DNA of 64,000 nucleotides from Tanypteryx hageni (Eukaryota > Arthropoda > Insecta > Odonata > Petaluridae), in assembly GCA_028673005.1 (NCBI GenBank), contig CM054120.1:70977533-71041532 (forward strand). The letters run 5' to 3'. Below are positions 12,491 to 26,229 of the stretch, one piece after another; position 1 is the stretch's first letter; every line of letters begins with the position of its first letter. Position numbers and translations under genes: made by a program. The notes beneath the pieces were generated by a model, which was not told where the DNA came from, made no database searches, and was given only the letters and a program-made list of their open reading frames with translations.

Positions 12491-13739
12491 AACTGAGGCC
12501 ATTCCGATACATAGGTGAGGGCAATTTCAGCGAATATCCAGAGGCACCTCGTCTTGGAAATCCTACGCGTTGGAACGAAATCGAGGATGGCGCCATTCAG
12601 GATCTCTTACAGTAGTGAGAATGCATTGTGCGGGTGAACCGAGCTGCAGGAGGTCCCTGGGCAAGAAGTACAGGGCGTGGTTTATAACTTGCCATACGGC
12701 CTTATTCCTGTATCTGATGTGTCGGTTTGTAGGTTAGGAGTGCTGAGAATATTGAGGGGAGGAGAGGGATAGTGTACATTCCCTTGAGCACTGGTCGCTT
12801 TAAAAAATATTCAACCTGAGGAAACGGAACCCACATTGATGGAAGAAAAGACAAAATCCAGAGTTGCCAAATTAAGGGTGAGGTTTAACTTACATTGTAG
12901 AAATCCGAGGCCGTGAATGAAAATCTCGATGAAAAATTGATCTTGGCGATTGCTGCCGATACCCTAGGTGGGAGATTCTCAGGCAGCGGATAGAGATTAT
13001 AGTCTCCAAAAAGAATGTATCACATTTCCTAAAGTAAGGGTACGCAGCACCGAGTCAAAATAATTTTCAAGGACTGATAAGTGGCTATCGGGGGGACGAT
13101 AAAAAAAGCCCGTAAAAAGTTTATCCTTCCCCGAAGTAAAATTAGGATTAACTTCTGCACAAACCTCAGTCAAACGATTTCACAGGCGGTTTCCAAATCC
13201 ATTCTGCCCTTTGCGGGCAGGGAGGAGTTTATAGCCTCGATAACACCACCGTCTCTGCCAACACGATTGCGGCGAAAAATTTGATGGCTGCTTGAAAGGG
13301 AGAATTCACTATCACAGACACTCGGGTGTAGCTATGTCTCAGCAAGCGCGATAACCTGGAAACTCGACAATTCACCAAAGTTTGAGGCAACAGAGGAGAT
13401 TTTGTTTTCGACACTCCTTACGTTTTGATGGTACACTCTGAAACTATTGGAATGCTGACAAAAATTGGGGCCGGGATTTACTTCCACGTCAACTGCGAGC
13501 AACAGTAGGAAACGGGATAATTTGAGGAGATGGCAGGGCAAAGCAGGAGCAGCGGACGGTGGCGCTGTTGGGCTCCCACGACGGATGGACCTCGGGGATA
13601 TAGCCTATGAACTTGTGCTACTTCCATCCTGCAAACCTCCTTCCACTTATCTCTCTGTTGAACTCTTCATTTGCAGAAAAATATTCATTCTCAGTGATGT
13701 GATATAAATTGTGGATAACAATCCAGCCTGCTTGCTTCA
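12491..13739. repeat. Monomer 11, type B
   Basis: 2A core 13467-13490 DVEVNPGP. Followed by D rather than E, which marks the end of the E-C-B repetition. Confidence 0.9.
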
Positions 13740-14988
13740 AACTGAGGCCATTCCGGTACATAGGTGAGGGCAATTTCAGCGTATATCCAGAGGCATCTCA
13801 TCTTGGAAATCCTACTCGTTGGAACGAAATCGAGGATGGTGCCATTTAGGATCTCGTACAGTAGTGAGAGTGCTTTGTGCGGGTGAACCGAGCTGCAGGA
13901 GGTCCCTGGGCAAGAAGTACAGGGCGTGGTTTATACCTTGCCATACTGCCTTATTCCTGGATCTGATGTTTCGGTTTTTAGGTTAGGAGTGCTGAGAATA
14001 TTGAGGGGAGGAGAGGGATAGCGTACATTCCCTTGAGCACTGGTCGCTTTAAAAAATATTCAACCTGAGGGAACGGAACCCACATTTATGGAAGAAAAGA
14101 CAAAATCCAGAGTTGCCAAATTACGGGTGGGGTTTAAATTACATTGTAGAAATCCGAGGCCGTGAATGAAAATCTCGATGAAAAATTGATCTTGGCGATT
14201 GCTGCCGATACCCTAGGTGGGAGATTCTCAGGCAGCGGATAGAGATTATAGTCTCCAAAAAGAATGTATCACATTTCCTAAAGTAAGGGTACGCAGCACA
14301 GAGTCAAAATAATTTTCAAGGACTGATAAGTGGCTATCGGGGGGACGATAAAAAAAGCCCGTAAAAAGTTTATCCTTCCCCGAAGTAAAATTAGGATTAA
14401 CTTCTGCACAAACCTCAGTCAAACTATTTCACAGGCGGTTTCCAAATCCATTCTGCCCTTTGCGGGCAGGGAGGAGTTTATAGCCTCGATAACACCACCG
14501 TCTCTGCCAACACGATTGCGGCGAAAAATTTGATGGCTGCTTGAAAAGGAGAATTCACTATCACAGACACTCGGGTGTAGCTATGTCTCTGCAAGCGTGA
14601 TAATGTGGAAACTCGACAATTCACCAAAGTTTGAGGCAACAGAGGAGATTTTGATTTCGACACTCCTTACGTTTTGATAGTACGCTCTGAAACTATTGGA
14701 ATGCTGACAAAAATTGCGGCCGGGATTTACTTCCACGTCAACTGCAAGCAATAGTAGGAAACGGGATAATTTGAGGAGATGGCAGGGCAAAGCAGGAGCA
14801 GCGGACGGTGGCGCTGTCGGGCTCCCACGACGGATGGACCTCAGGGATATAGCCTATGAACTTGTGCTACTTACATCCTGCAAACCTCCTTCCACTTATC
14901 TCTCTGTTGAACTCTTCACTCGCAGACAAATATTCATTCTCAGTGATGTGATATAAATTGTGGATAACAATCCAACCTGCTTGCTTCA
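13740..14988. repeat. Monomer 12, type D
   Basis: 2A core 14716-14739 ends NPGR as in C, but the segment around 14455-14475 has the B-like ctgccctttgcgggc, so D is itself a C/B mix. Partner: monomer 19. Confidence 0.88.
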
Positions 14989-16236
14989 AACTGAGGCCAT
15001 TCCGATACATAGGTGAGGGCAATTTCAGCGAATATCCAGAGGCACCTCGTCTTGAAAATCCTACGCGTTGGAACGAAATCGAGGATGGCGCCATTCAGGA
15101 TCTCTTACAGTAGTGAGAATGTTTTGTGCGGGTGAACCAAGCTGCAGGAGGTCCCTGGGCAAGAAGTACAGGGCATGGTTTATACCTTGCCATACGGCCT
15201 TATTCCTGGATCTGATGTGTCGGTTTTTAGGTTAGGAGTGCTGAGAATATTGAGGGGAGGAGAGGGATAGCGTACATTCCCTTGAGCACTGGTCGCTTTA
15301 AAATATATTCAACCTGAGGAAACGGAACCCACATTGATGGAAGAAAAGACAAAATCCAGAGTTGCCAAATTACGGGTGAGGTTTAAATTACATTGTAGAA
15401 ATCCGAGGCCGTGAATAAAAATCTCGATGAAAAATTGATCTTGGCGATTGCTGCCGATACCCTAGGTGGGAGATTCTCAGGCAGCGGATAGAGATTATAG
15501 TCTCCAAAAAGAATGTATCACATTTCCTAAAGTAAGGGTACGCAGCACCGAGTCAAAATAATTTTCAAGGACTGATAAGTGGCTATCGGGGGGACGATAA
15601 TAAAAGCCCGTAAAAAGTTTATCCTTCCCCGAAGTAAAATTAGGATTAACTTCTGCACAAACCTCAGTCAAACTATTTCACAGGCGGTTTCCAAATCCAT
15701 TCTGCTCTTTGCGGGCAGTGAGGAGTTTATAGCCTCGATAACACCACCGTCTCTGCCAACACGATTGCGGCGAAAAATTTGATGGCTGCTTGAAAGGGAG
15801 AATTCACTATCACAGACACTCGGGTGTAGCTATGTCTCAGCAAGCGCGATAACCTGGAAACTCGACAATTCACCAAAGTTTACGCAACAGAGGGGATTTT
15901 GTTTTCGACACTCCTTACGTTTTGATAGTACACTCTGAGACTATTGGAATGCTGACAAAAATTGGGGCCGGGATTTACTTCCACGTCAACTGCGAGCAAC
16001 AGTAGGAAACAGGATAATTTGAGGAGATGGCAGGGCAAAGCAGGAGCAGCGGACGGTGGCGCTGTCGGGCTCCCACGACGGATGGACCTCAGGGATATAG
16101 CCTATGAACTTGTGCTACTTACATCCTGCAAACCTCCTTCCACTTATCTCTCTGTTGAACTCTTCACTCGCAGACAAATATTCATTCTCAGTGATGTGAT
16201 ATAAATTGTGGATAACAATCCAACCTGCTTGCTTCA
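14989..16236. repeat. Monomer 13, type A
   Basis: 2A core 15964-15987 intact, frame lost by the A-type deletion. Rare cttgaaaatcc in the head, aaatatattc and gtgaataaaa are shared only with monomer 20. Confidence 0.9.
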
Positions 16237-17486
16237 AACTGAGGCCATTCCGATACATAGGTGAGGGCAATTTCAGCGAATATCCAGAGGCACCTCGTAT
16301 TGGAAATCCTACGCGTTGGAACGAAATCGAGGATGGCGCCATTCAGGATCTCTTACAGTAGTGAGAATGCATTGTGCGGGTGAACCGAGCTGCAGGAGGT
16401 CCCTGGGCAAGAAGTACAGGGCGTGGTTTATAACTTGCCATACGGCCTTATTCCTGTATCTGATGTGTCGGTTTGTAGGTTAGGAGTGCTGAGAATATTG
16501 AGGGGAGGAGAGGGATAGTGTACATTCCCTTGAGCACTGGTCGCTTTAAAAAATATTCAACCTGAGGAAACGGAACCCACATTGATGGAAGAAAAGACAA
16601 AATCCAGAGTTGCCAAATTAAGGGTGAGGTTTAACTTACATTGTAGAAATCCGAGGCCGTGAATGAAAATCTCGATGAAAAATTGATCTTGGCGATTGCT
16701 GCCGATACCCTAGGTGGGAGATTCTCAGGCAGCGGATAGAGATTATAGTCTCCAAAAAGAATGTATCACATTTCCTAAAGTAAGGGTACGCAGCACCGAG
16801 TCAAAATAATTTTCAAGGACTGATAAGTGGCTATCGGGGGGACGATAAAAAAAGCCCGTAAAAAGTTTATCCTTCCCCGAAGTAAAATTAGGATTAACTT
16901 CTGCACAAACCTCAGTCAAACGATTTCACAGGCGGTTTCCAAATCCATTCTGCCCTTTGCGGGCAGGGAGGAGTTTATAGCCTCGATAACACCACCGTCT
17001 CTGCCAACACGATTGCGGCGAAAAATTTGATGGCTGCTTGAAAGGGAGAATTCACTATCACAGACACTCGGGTGTAGCTATGTCTCAGCAAGCGCGATAA
17101 CCTGGAAACTCGACAATTCACCAAAGTTTGAGGCAACAGAGGAGATTTTGTTTTCGACACTCCTTACGTTTTGATGGTACACTCTGAAACTATTGGAATG
17201 CTGACAAAAATTGGGGTTCGGGATTTACTTCCACGTCAACTGCGAGCAACAGTAGGAAACGGGATAATTTGAGGAGATGGCAGGGCAAAGCAGGAGCAGC
17301 GGACGGTGGCGCTGTTGGGCTCCCACGACGGATGGACCTCGGGGATATAGCCTATGAACTTGTGCTACTTACATCCTGCAAACCTCCTTCCACTTATCTC
17401 TCTGTTGAACTCTTCATTTGCAGAAAAATATTCATTCTCAGTGATGTGATATAAATTGTGGATAACAATCCAGCCTGCTTGCTTCA
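16237..17486. repeat. Monomer 14, type B with 2A insertion
   Basis: 1,250 bp. The 2A site (17213-17237) has ggggttcggg in place of ggggccggg, which destroys the NPGP codons and the frame. The head has cgtattgg. Partner: monomer 21. Confidence 0.9.
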
Positions 17487-18735
17487 AACTGAGGCCATTC
17501 CGGTACATAGGTGAGGGCAATTTCAGCGTATATCCAGAGGCATCTCATCTTGGAAATCCTACTCGTTGGTACGAAATCGAGGATGGTGCCATTTAGGATC
17601 TCGTACAGTAGTGAGAGTGCTTTGTGCGGGTGAACCGAGCTGCAGGAGGTCCCTGGGCAAGAAGTACAGGGCGTGGTTTATACCTTGCCATACTGCCTTA
17701 TTCCTGGATCTGATGTTTCGGTTTTTAGGTTAGGAGTGCTGAGAATATTGAGGGGAGGAGAGGGATAGCGTACATTCCCTTGAGCACTGGTCGCTTTAAA
17801 AAATATTCAACCTGAGGGAACGGAACCCACATTTATGGAAGAAAAGACAAAATCCAGAGTTGCCAAATTACGGGTGGGGTTTAAATTACATTGTAGAAAT
17901 CCGAGGCCGTGAATGAAAATCTCGATGAAAAATTGATCTTGGCGATTGCTGCCGATACCCTAGGTGGGAGATTCTCAGGCAGCGGATAGAGATTATAGTC
18001 TCCAAAAAGAATGTATCACATTTCCTAAAGTAAGGGTACGCAGCACAGAGTCAAAATAATTTTCAAGGACTGATAAGTGGCTATCGGGGGGACGATAAAA
18101 AAAGCCCGTAAAAAGTTTATCCTTCCCCGAAGTAAAATTAGGATTAACTTCTGCACAAACCTCAGTCAAACTATTTCACAGGCGGTTTCCAAATCCATTC
18201 TGCTCTTTGCGTGCAGGGAGGAGTTTATAGCCTCGATAACACCACCGTCTCTGCCAACACGATTGCGGCGAAAAATTTGATGGCTGCTTGAAAAGGAGAA
18301 TTCACTATCACAGACACTCGGGTGTAGCTATGTCTCTGCAAGCGTGATAATGTGGAAACTCGACAATTCACCAAAGTTTGAGGCAACATAGGAGATTTTG
18401 ATTTCGACACTCCTTACGTTTTGATAGTACGCTCTGAAACTATTGGAATGCTGACAAAAATTGCGGCCGGGATTTACTTCCACGTCAACTGCAAGCAATA
18501 GTAGGAAACGGGATAATTTGAGGAGATGGCAGGGCAAAGCAGGAGCAGCGGACGGTGGCGCTGTCGGGCTCCCACGACGGATGGACCTCAGGGATATAGC
18601 CTATGAACTTGTGCTACTTACATCCTGCAAACCTCCTTCCACTTATCTCTCTGTTGAACTCTTCACTCGCAGACAAATATTCATTCTCAGTGATGTGATA
18701 TAAATTGTGGATAACAATCCAACCTGCTTGCTTCA
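17487..18735. repeat. Monomer 15, type C (variant with aacataggag)
   Basis: 2A core 18463-18486 ends NPGR; KISYVASN replaces KISSVxSN after it. The head carries cgttggtacg, shared with monomer 22. Confidence 0.9.
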
Positions 18736-19984
18736 AACTGAGGCCATTCCGATACATAGGTGAGGGCAATTTCAGCGAATATCCAGAGGCACCTCGTCTT
18801 GGAAATCCTACGCGTTGGAACGAAATCGAGGATGGCGCCATTCAGGATCTCTTACAGTAGTGAGAATGCATTGTGCGGGTGAACCGAGCTGCAGGAGGTC
18901 CCTGGGCAAGAAGTACAGGGCGTGGTTTATAACTTGCCATACGGCCTTATTCCTGTATCTGATGTGTCGGTTTGTAGGTTAGGAGTGCTGAGAATATTGA
19001 GGGGAGGAGAGGGATAGTGTACATTCCCTTGAGCACTGGTCGCTTTAAAAAATATTCAACCTGAGGAAACGGAACCCACATTGATGGAAGAAAAGACAAA
19101 ATCCAGAGTTGCCAAATTAAGGGTGAGGTTTAACTTACATTGTAGAAATCCGAGGCCATGAATGAAAATCTCGATGAAAAATTGATCTTGGCGATTGCTG
19201 CCGATACCCTAGGTGGGAGATTCTCAGGCAGCGGATAGAGATTATAGTCTCCAAAAAGAATGTATCACATTTCCTAAAGTAAGGGTACGCAGCACCGAGT
19301 CAAAATAATTTTCAAGGACTGATAAGTGGCTATCGGGGGGACGATAAAAAAAGCCCGTAAAAAGTTTATCCTTCCCCGAAGTAAAATTAGGATTAACTTC
19401 TGCACAAACCTCAGTCAAACGATTTCACAGGCGGTTTCCAAATCCATTCTGCCCTTTGCGGGCAGGGAGGAGTTTATAGCCTCGATAACACCACCGTCTC
19501 TGCCAACACGATTGCGGCGAAAAATTTGATGGCTGCTTGAAAGGGAGAATTCACTATCACAGACACTCGGGTGTAGCTATGTCTCAGCAAGCGCGATAAC
19601 CTGGAAACTCGACAATTCACCAAAGTTTGAGGCAACAGAGGAGATTTTGTTTTCGACACTCCTTACGTTTTGATGGTACACTCTGAAACTATTGGAATGC
19701 TGACAAAAATTGGGGCCGGGATTTACTTCCACGTCAACTGCGAGCAACAGTAGGAAACGGGATAATTTGAGAAGATGGCAGGGCAAAGCAGGAGCAGCGG
19801 ACGGTGGCGCTGTTGGGCTCCCACGACGGATGGACCTCGGGGATATAGCCTATGAACTTGTGCTACTTCCATCCTGCAAACCTCCTTCCACTTATCTCTC
19901 TGTCGAACTCTTCATTTGCAGAAAAATATTCATTCTCAGTGATGTGATATAAATTGTGGATAACAATCCAACCTGCTTGCTTCA
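18736..19984. repeat. Monomer 16, mosaic B/E
   Basis: 2A core 19712-19735 DVEVNPGP. Body is B with private gagaagatgg near 19770 (also in monomer 23); the last 80 bp are E-type. Confidence 0.9.
19828..19903. other. Exchange junction inside monomer 16 (B to E)
   Basis: The last B-type marker is the c at 19827 (cacgacgg, E has cacgatgg). The first E-type marker is the c at 19904 (ctgtcgaac, B has ctgttgaac). Upstream the unit shares a private gagaagatgg with monomer 23; downstream it continues like monomer 9 into a C unit. Confidence 0.75.
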
Positions 19985-21233
19985 AACTGAGGCCATTCCG
20001 ATACATAGGTGAGGGCAATTTCAGCGTATATCCAGAGGCATCTCATCTTGGAAATCCTACGCGTTGGAACGAAATCGAGGATGGCGCCATTCAGGATCTC
20101 GTACAGTAGTGAGAGTGCTTTGTGCGGGTGAACCGAGCTGCAGGAGGTCCCTGGGCAAGAAGTACAGGGCGTGGTTTATACCTTGCCATACGGCCTTATT
20201 CCTGTATCTGATGTGTCGGTTTGTAGGTTAGGAGTGCTGAGAATATTGAGGGGAGGAGAGGGATAGCGTACATTCCCTTGAGCACTGGTCGCTTTAAAAA
20301 ATATTCAACCTGAGGGAACGGAACCCACATTTATGGAAGAAAAGACAAAATCCAGAGTTGCCAAATTACGGGTGGGGTTTAAATTACATTGTAGAAATCC
20401 GAGGCCGTGAATGAAAATCTCGATGAAAAATTGATCTTGGCGATTGCTGCCGATACCCTAGGTGGGAGATTCTCAGGCAGCGGATAGAGATTATAGTCTC
20501 CAAAAAGAATGTATCACATTTCCTAAAGTAAGGGTACGCAGCACAGAGTCAAAATAATTTTCAAGGACTGATAAGTGGCTATCGGGGGGACGATAAAAAA
20601 AGCCCGTAAAAAGTTTATCCTTCCCCGAAGTAAAATTAGGATTAACTTCTGCACAAACCTCAGTCAAACTATTTCACAGGCGGTTTCCAAATCCATTCTG
20701 CTCTTTGCGTGCAGGGAGGAGTTTATAGCCTCGATAACACCACCGTCTCTGCCAACACGATTGCGGCGAAAAATTTGATGGCTGCTTGAAAAGGAGAATT
20801 CACTATCACAGACACTCGGGTGTAGCTATGTCTCTGCAAGCGTGATAATGTGGAAACTCGACAATTCACCAAAGTTTGAGTCAACAGAGGAGATTTTGAT
20901 TTCGACACTCCTTACGTTTTGATAGTACGCTCTGAAACTATTGGAATGCTGACAAAAATTGCGGCCGGGATTTACTTCCACGTCAACTGCAAGCAATAGT
21001 AGGAAACGGGATAATTTGAGGAGATGGCAGGGCAAAGCAGGAGCAGCGGACGGTGGCGCTGTCGGGCTCCCACGACGGATGGACCTCAGGGATATAGCCT
21101 ATGAACTTGTGCTACTTACATCCTGCAAACCTCCTTCCACTTATCTCTCTGTTGAACTCTTCACTCGCAGACAAATATTCATTCTCAGTGATGTGATATA
21201 AATTGTGGATAACAATCCAACCTGCTTGCTTCA
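19985..21233. repeat. Monomer 17, type C
   Basis: 2A core 20961-20984 ends NPGR. First full unit of 7-unit copy 2, equivalent to monomer 10. Confidence 0.9.
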
Positions 21234-22482
21234 AACTGAGGCCATTCCGATACATAGGTGAGGGCAATTTCAGCGAATATCCAGAGGCACCTCGTCTTGG
21301 AAATCCTACGCGTTGGAACGAAATCGAGGATGGCGCCATTCAGGATCTCTTACAGTAGTGAGAATGCATTGTGCGGGTGAACCGAGCTGCAGGAGGTCCC
21401 TGGGCAAGAAGTACAGGGCGTGGTTTATAACTTGCCATACGGCCTTATTCCTGTATCTGATGTGTCGGTTTGTAGGTTAGGAGTGCTGAGAATATTGAGG
21501 GGAGGAGAGGGATAGTGTACATTCCCTTGAGCACTGGTCGCTTTAAAAAATATTCAACCTGAGGAAACGGAACCCACATTGATGGAAGAAAAGACAAAAT
21601 CCAGAGTTGCCAAATTAAGGGTGAGGTTTAACTTACATTGTAGAAATCCGAGGCCGTGAATGAAAATCTCGATGAAAAATTGATCTTGGCGATTGCTGCC
21701 GATACCCTAGGTGGGAGATTCTCAGGCAGCGGATAGAGATTATAGTCTCCAAAAAGAATGTATCACATTTCCTAAAGTAAGGGTACGCAGCACCGAGTCA
21801 AAATAATTTTCAAGGACTGATAAGTGGCTATCGGGGGGACGATAAAAAAAGCCCGTAAAAAGTTTATCCTTCCCCGAAGTAAAATTAGGATTAACTTCTG
21901 CACAAACCTCAGTCAAACGATTTCACAGGCGGTTTCCAAATCCATTCTGCCCTTTGCGGGCAGGGAGGAGTTTATAGCCTCGATAACACCACCGTCTCTG
22001 CCAACACGATTGCGGCGAAAAATTTGATGGCTGCTTGAAAGGGAGAATTCACTATCACAGACACTCGGGTGTAGCTATGTCTCAGCAAGCGCGATAACCT
22101 GGAAACTCGACAATTCACCAAAGTTTGAGGCAACAGAGGAGATTTTGTTTTCGACACTCCTTACGTTTTGATGGTACACTCTGAAACTATTGGAATGCTG
22201 ACAAAAATTGGGGCCGGGATTTACTTCCACGTCAACTGCGAGCAACAGTAGGAAACGGGATAATTTGAGGAGATGGCAGGGCAAAGCAGGAGCAGCGGAC
22301 GGTGGCGCTGTTGGGCTCCCACGACGGATGGACCTCGGGGATATAGCCTATGAACTTGTGCTACTTCCATCCTGCAAACCTCCTTCCACTTATCTCTCTG
22401 TTGAACTCTTCATTTGCAGAAAAATATTCATTCTCAGTGATGTGATATAAATTGTGGATAACAATCCAGCCTGCTTGCTTCA
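21234..22482. repeat. Monomer 18, type B
   Basis: 2A core 22210-22233 DVEVNPGP. Equivalent to monomer 11. Confidence 0.9.
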
Positions 22483-23731
22483 AACTGAGGCCATTCCGGT
22501 ACATAGGTGAGGGCAATTTCAGCGTATATCCAGAGGCATCTCATCTTGGAAATCCTACTCGTTGGAACGAAATCGAGGATGGTGCCATTTAGGATCTCGT
22601 ACAGTAGTGAGAGTGCTTTGTGCGGGTGAACCGAGCTGCAGGAGGTCCCTGGGCAAGAAGTACAGGGCGTGGTTTATACCTTGCCATACTGCCTTATTCC
22701 TGGATCTGATGTTTCGGTTTTTAGGTTAGGAGTGCTGAGAATATTGAGGGGAGGAGAGGGATAGCGTACATTCCCTTGAGCACTGGTCGCTTTAAAAAAT
22801 ATTCAACCTGAGGGAACGGAACCCACATTTATGGAAGAAAAGACAAAATCCAGAGTTGCCAAATTACGGGTGGGGTTTAAATTACATTGTAGAAATCCGA
22901 GGCCGTGAATGAAAATCTCGATGAAAAATTGATCTTGGCGATTGCTGCCGATACCCTAGGTGGGAGATTCTCAGGCAGCGGATAGAGATTATAGTCTCCA
23001 AAAAGAATGTATCACATTTCCTAAAGTAAGGGTACGCAGCACAGAGTCAAAATAATTTTCAAGGACTGATAAGTGGCTATCGGGGGGACGATAAAAAAAG
23101 CCCGTAAAAAGTTTATCCTTCCCCGAAGTAAAATTAGGATTAACTTCTGCACAAACCTCAGTCAAACTATTTCACAGGCGGTTTCCAAATCCATTCTGCC
23201 CTTTGCGGGCAGGGAGGAGTTTATAGCCTCGATAACACCACCGTCTCTGCCAACACGATTGCGGCGAAAAATTTGATGGCTGCTTGAAAAGGAGAATTCA
23301 CTATCACAGACACTCGGGTGTAGCTATGTCTCTGCAAGCGTGATAATGTGGAAACTCGACAATTCACCAAAGTTTGAGGCAACAGAGGAGATTTTGATTT
23401 CGACACTCCTTACGTTTTGATAGTACGCTCTGAAACTATTGGAATGCTGACAAAAATTGCGGCCGGGATTTACTTCCACGTCAACTGCAAGCAATAGTAG
23501 GAAACGGGATAATTTGAGGAGATGGCAGGGCAAAGCAGGAGCAGCGGACGGTGGCGCTGTCGGGCTCCCACGACGGATGGACCTCAGGGATATAGCCTAT
23601 GAACTTGTGCTACTTACATCCTGCAAACCTCCTTCCACTTATCTCTCTGTTGAACTCTTCACTCGCAGACAAATATTCATTCTCAGTGATGTGATATAAA
23701 TTGTGGATAACAATCCAACCTGCTTGCTTCA
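22483..23731. repeat. Monomer 19, type D
   Basis: 2A core 23459-23482 ends NPGR. Equivalent to monomer 12; these are the only two D units. Confidence 0.9.
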
Positions 23732-24979
23732 AACTGAGGCCATTCCGATACATAGGTGAGGGCAATTTCAGCGAATATCCAGAGGCACCTCGTCTTGAAA
23801 ATCCTACGCGTTGGAACGAAATCGAGGATGGCGCCATTCAGGATCTCTTACAGTAGTGAGAATGTTTTGTGCGGGTGAACCAAGCTGCAGGAGGTCCCTG
23901 GGCAAGAAGTACAGGGCATGGTTTATACCTTGCCATACGGCCTTATTCCTGGATCTGATGTGTCGGTTTTTAGGTTAGGAGTGCTGAGAATATTGAGGGG
24001 AGGAGAGGGATAGCGTACATTCCCTTGAGCACTGGTCGCTTTAAAATATATTCAACCTGAGGAAACGGAACCCACATTGATGGAAGAAAAGACAAAATCC
24101 AGAGTTGCCAAATTACGGGTGAGGTTTAAATTACATTGTAGAAATCCGAGGCCGTGAATAAAAATCTCGATGAAAAATTGATCTTGGCGATTGCTGCCGA
24201 TACCCTAGGTGGGAGATTCTCAGGCAGCGGATAGAGATTATAGTCTCCAAAAAGAATGTATCACATTTCCTAAAGTAAGGGTACGCAGCACCGAGTCAAA
24301 ATAATTTTCAAGGACTGATAAGTGGCTATCGGGGGGACGATAATAAAAGCCCGTAAAAAGTTTATCCTTCCCCGAAGTAAAATTAGGATTAACTTCTGCA
24401 CAAACCTCAGTCAAACTATTTCACAGGCGGTTTCCAAATCCATTCTGCTCTTTGCGGGCAGTGAGGAGTTTATAGCCTCGATAACACCACCGTCTCTGCC
24501 AACACGATTGCGGCGAAAAATTTGATGGCTGCTTGAAAGGGAGAATTCACTATCACAGACACTCGGGTGTAGCTATGTCTCAGCAAGCGCGATAACCTGG
24601 AAACTCGACAATTCACCAAAGTTTACGCAACAGAGGGGATTTTGTTTTCGACACTCCTTACGTTTTGATAGTACACTCTGAGACTATTGGAATGCTGACA
24701 AAAATTGGGGCCGGGATTTACTTCCACGTCAACTGCGAGCAACAGTAGGAAACAGGATAATTTGAGGAGATGGCAGGGCAAAGCAGGAGCAGCGGACGGT
24801 GGCGCTGTCGGGCTCCCACGACGGATGGACCTCAGGGATATAGCCTATGAACTTGTGCTACTTACATCCTGCAAACCTCCTTCCACTTATCTCTCTGTTG
24901 AACTCTTCACTCGCAGACAAATATTCATTCTCAGTGATGTGATATAAATTGTGGATAACAATCCAACCTGCTTGCTTCA
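23732..24979. repeat. Monomer 20, type A
   Basis: 2A core 24707-24730 intact, A-type deletion present. Equivalent to monomer 13, including gtgaataaaa. Confidence 0.9.
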
Positions 24980-26229
24980 AACTGAGGCCATTCCGATACA
25001 TAGGTGAGGGCAATTTCAGCGAATATCCAGAGGCACCTCGTATTGGAAATCCTACGCGTTGGAACGAAATCGAGGATGGCGCCATTCAGGATCTCTTACA
25101 GTAGTGAGAATGCATTGTGCGGGTGAACCGAGCTGCAGGAGGTCCCTGGGCAAGAAGTACAGGGCGTGGTTTATAACTTGCCATACGGCCTTATTCCTGT
25201 ATCTGATGTGTCGGTTTGTAGGTTAGGAGTGCTGAGAATATTGAGGGGAGGAGAGGGATAGTGTACATTCCCTTGAGCACTGGTCGCTTTAAAAAATATT
25301 CAACCTGAGGAAACGGAACCCACATTGATGGAAGAAAAGACAAAATCCAGAGTTGCCAAATTAAGGGTGAGGTTTAACTTACATTGTAGAAATCCGAGGC
25401 CGTGAATGAAAATCTCGATGAAAAATTGATCTTGGCGATTGCTGCCGATACCCTAGGTGGGAGATTCTCAGGCAGCGGATAGAGATTATAGTCTCCAAAA
25501 AGAATGTATCACATTTCCTAAAGTAAGGGTACGCAGCACCGAGTCAAAATAATTTTCAAGGACTGATAAGTGGCTATCGGGGGGACGATAAAAAAAGCCC
25601 GTAAAAAGTTTATCCTTCCCCGAAGTAAAATTAGGATTAACTTCTGCACAAACCTCAGTCAAACGATTTCACAGGCGGTTTCCAAATCCATTCTGCCCTT
25701 TGCGGGCAGGGAGGAGTTTATAGCCTCGATAACACCACCGTCTCTGCCAACACGATTGCGGCGAAAAATTTGATGGCTGCTTGAAAGGGAGAATTCACTA
25801 TCACAGACACTCGGGTGTAGCTATGTCTCAGCAAGCGCGATAACCTGGAAACTCGACAATTCACCAAAGTTTGAGGCAACAGAGGAGATTTTGTTTTCGA
25901 CACTCCTTACGTTTTGATGGTACACTCTGAAACTATTGGAATGCTGACAAAAATTGGGGTTCGGGATTTACTTCCACGTCAACTGCGAGCAACAGTAGGA
26001 AACGGGATAATTTGAGGAGATGGCAGGGCAAAGCAGGAGCAGCGGACGGTGGCGCTGTTGGGCTCCCACGACGGATGGACCTCGGGGATATAGCCTATGA
26101 ACTTGTGCTACTTACATCCTGCAAACCTCCTTCCACTTATCTCTCTGTTGAACTCTTCATTTGCAGAAAAATATTCATTCTCAGTGATGTGATATAAATT
26201 GTGGATAACAATCCAGCCTGCTTGCTTCA
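24980..26229. repeat. Monomer 21, type B with 2A insertion
   Basis: 2A site 25956-25980 carries the same inserted form as monomer 14. Confidence 0.9.

Larger units (their letters stand above)
6244..13739. repeat. Higher-order repeat: 3-unit block E-C-B, two copies
   Basis: Monomers 6-8 (6244-9991) and 9-11 (9992-13739) have the same subtype order E, C, B with the same 2A states (DEEINPGP, NPGR, DVEVNPGP) and the same 3,748 bp length. A B unit precedes the first copy (monomer 5), so exchange between two B units explains the duplication without leaving a mosaic. Confidence 0.8.
11161..19903. repeat. 7-unit higher-order block, copy 1 (about 8,743 bp)
   Basis: Runs from the tail of monomer 9 through C, B, D, A, B with 2A insertion, C and most of the B unit monomer 16. 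It ends at the mosaic junction in monomer 16 (19828-19903). Left edge is uncertain by about 75 bp. Rare variants are shared with copy 2 at a constant 8,743 bp spacing: the 2A-site insertion (17213-17237), gtgaataaaa in monomer 13, and gagaagatgg in monomer 16. Confidence 0.85.
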
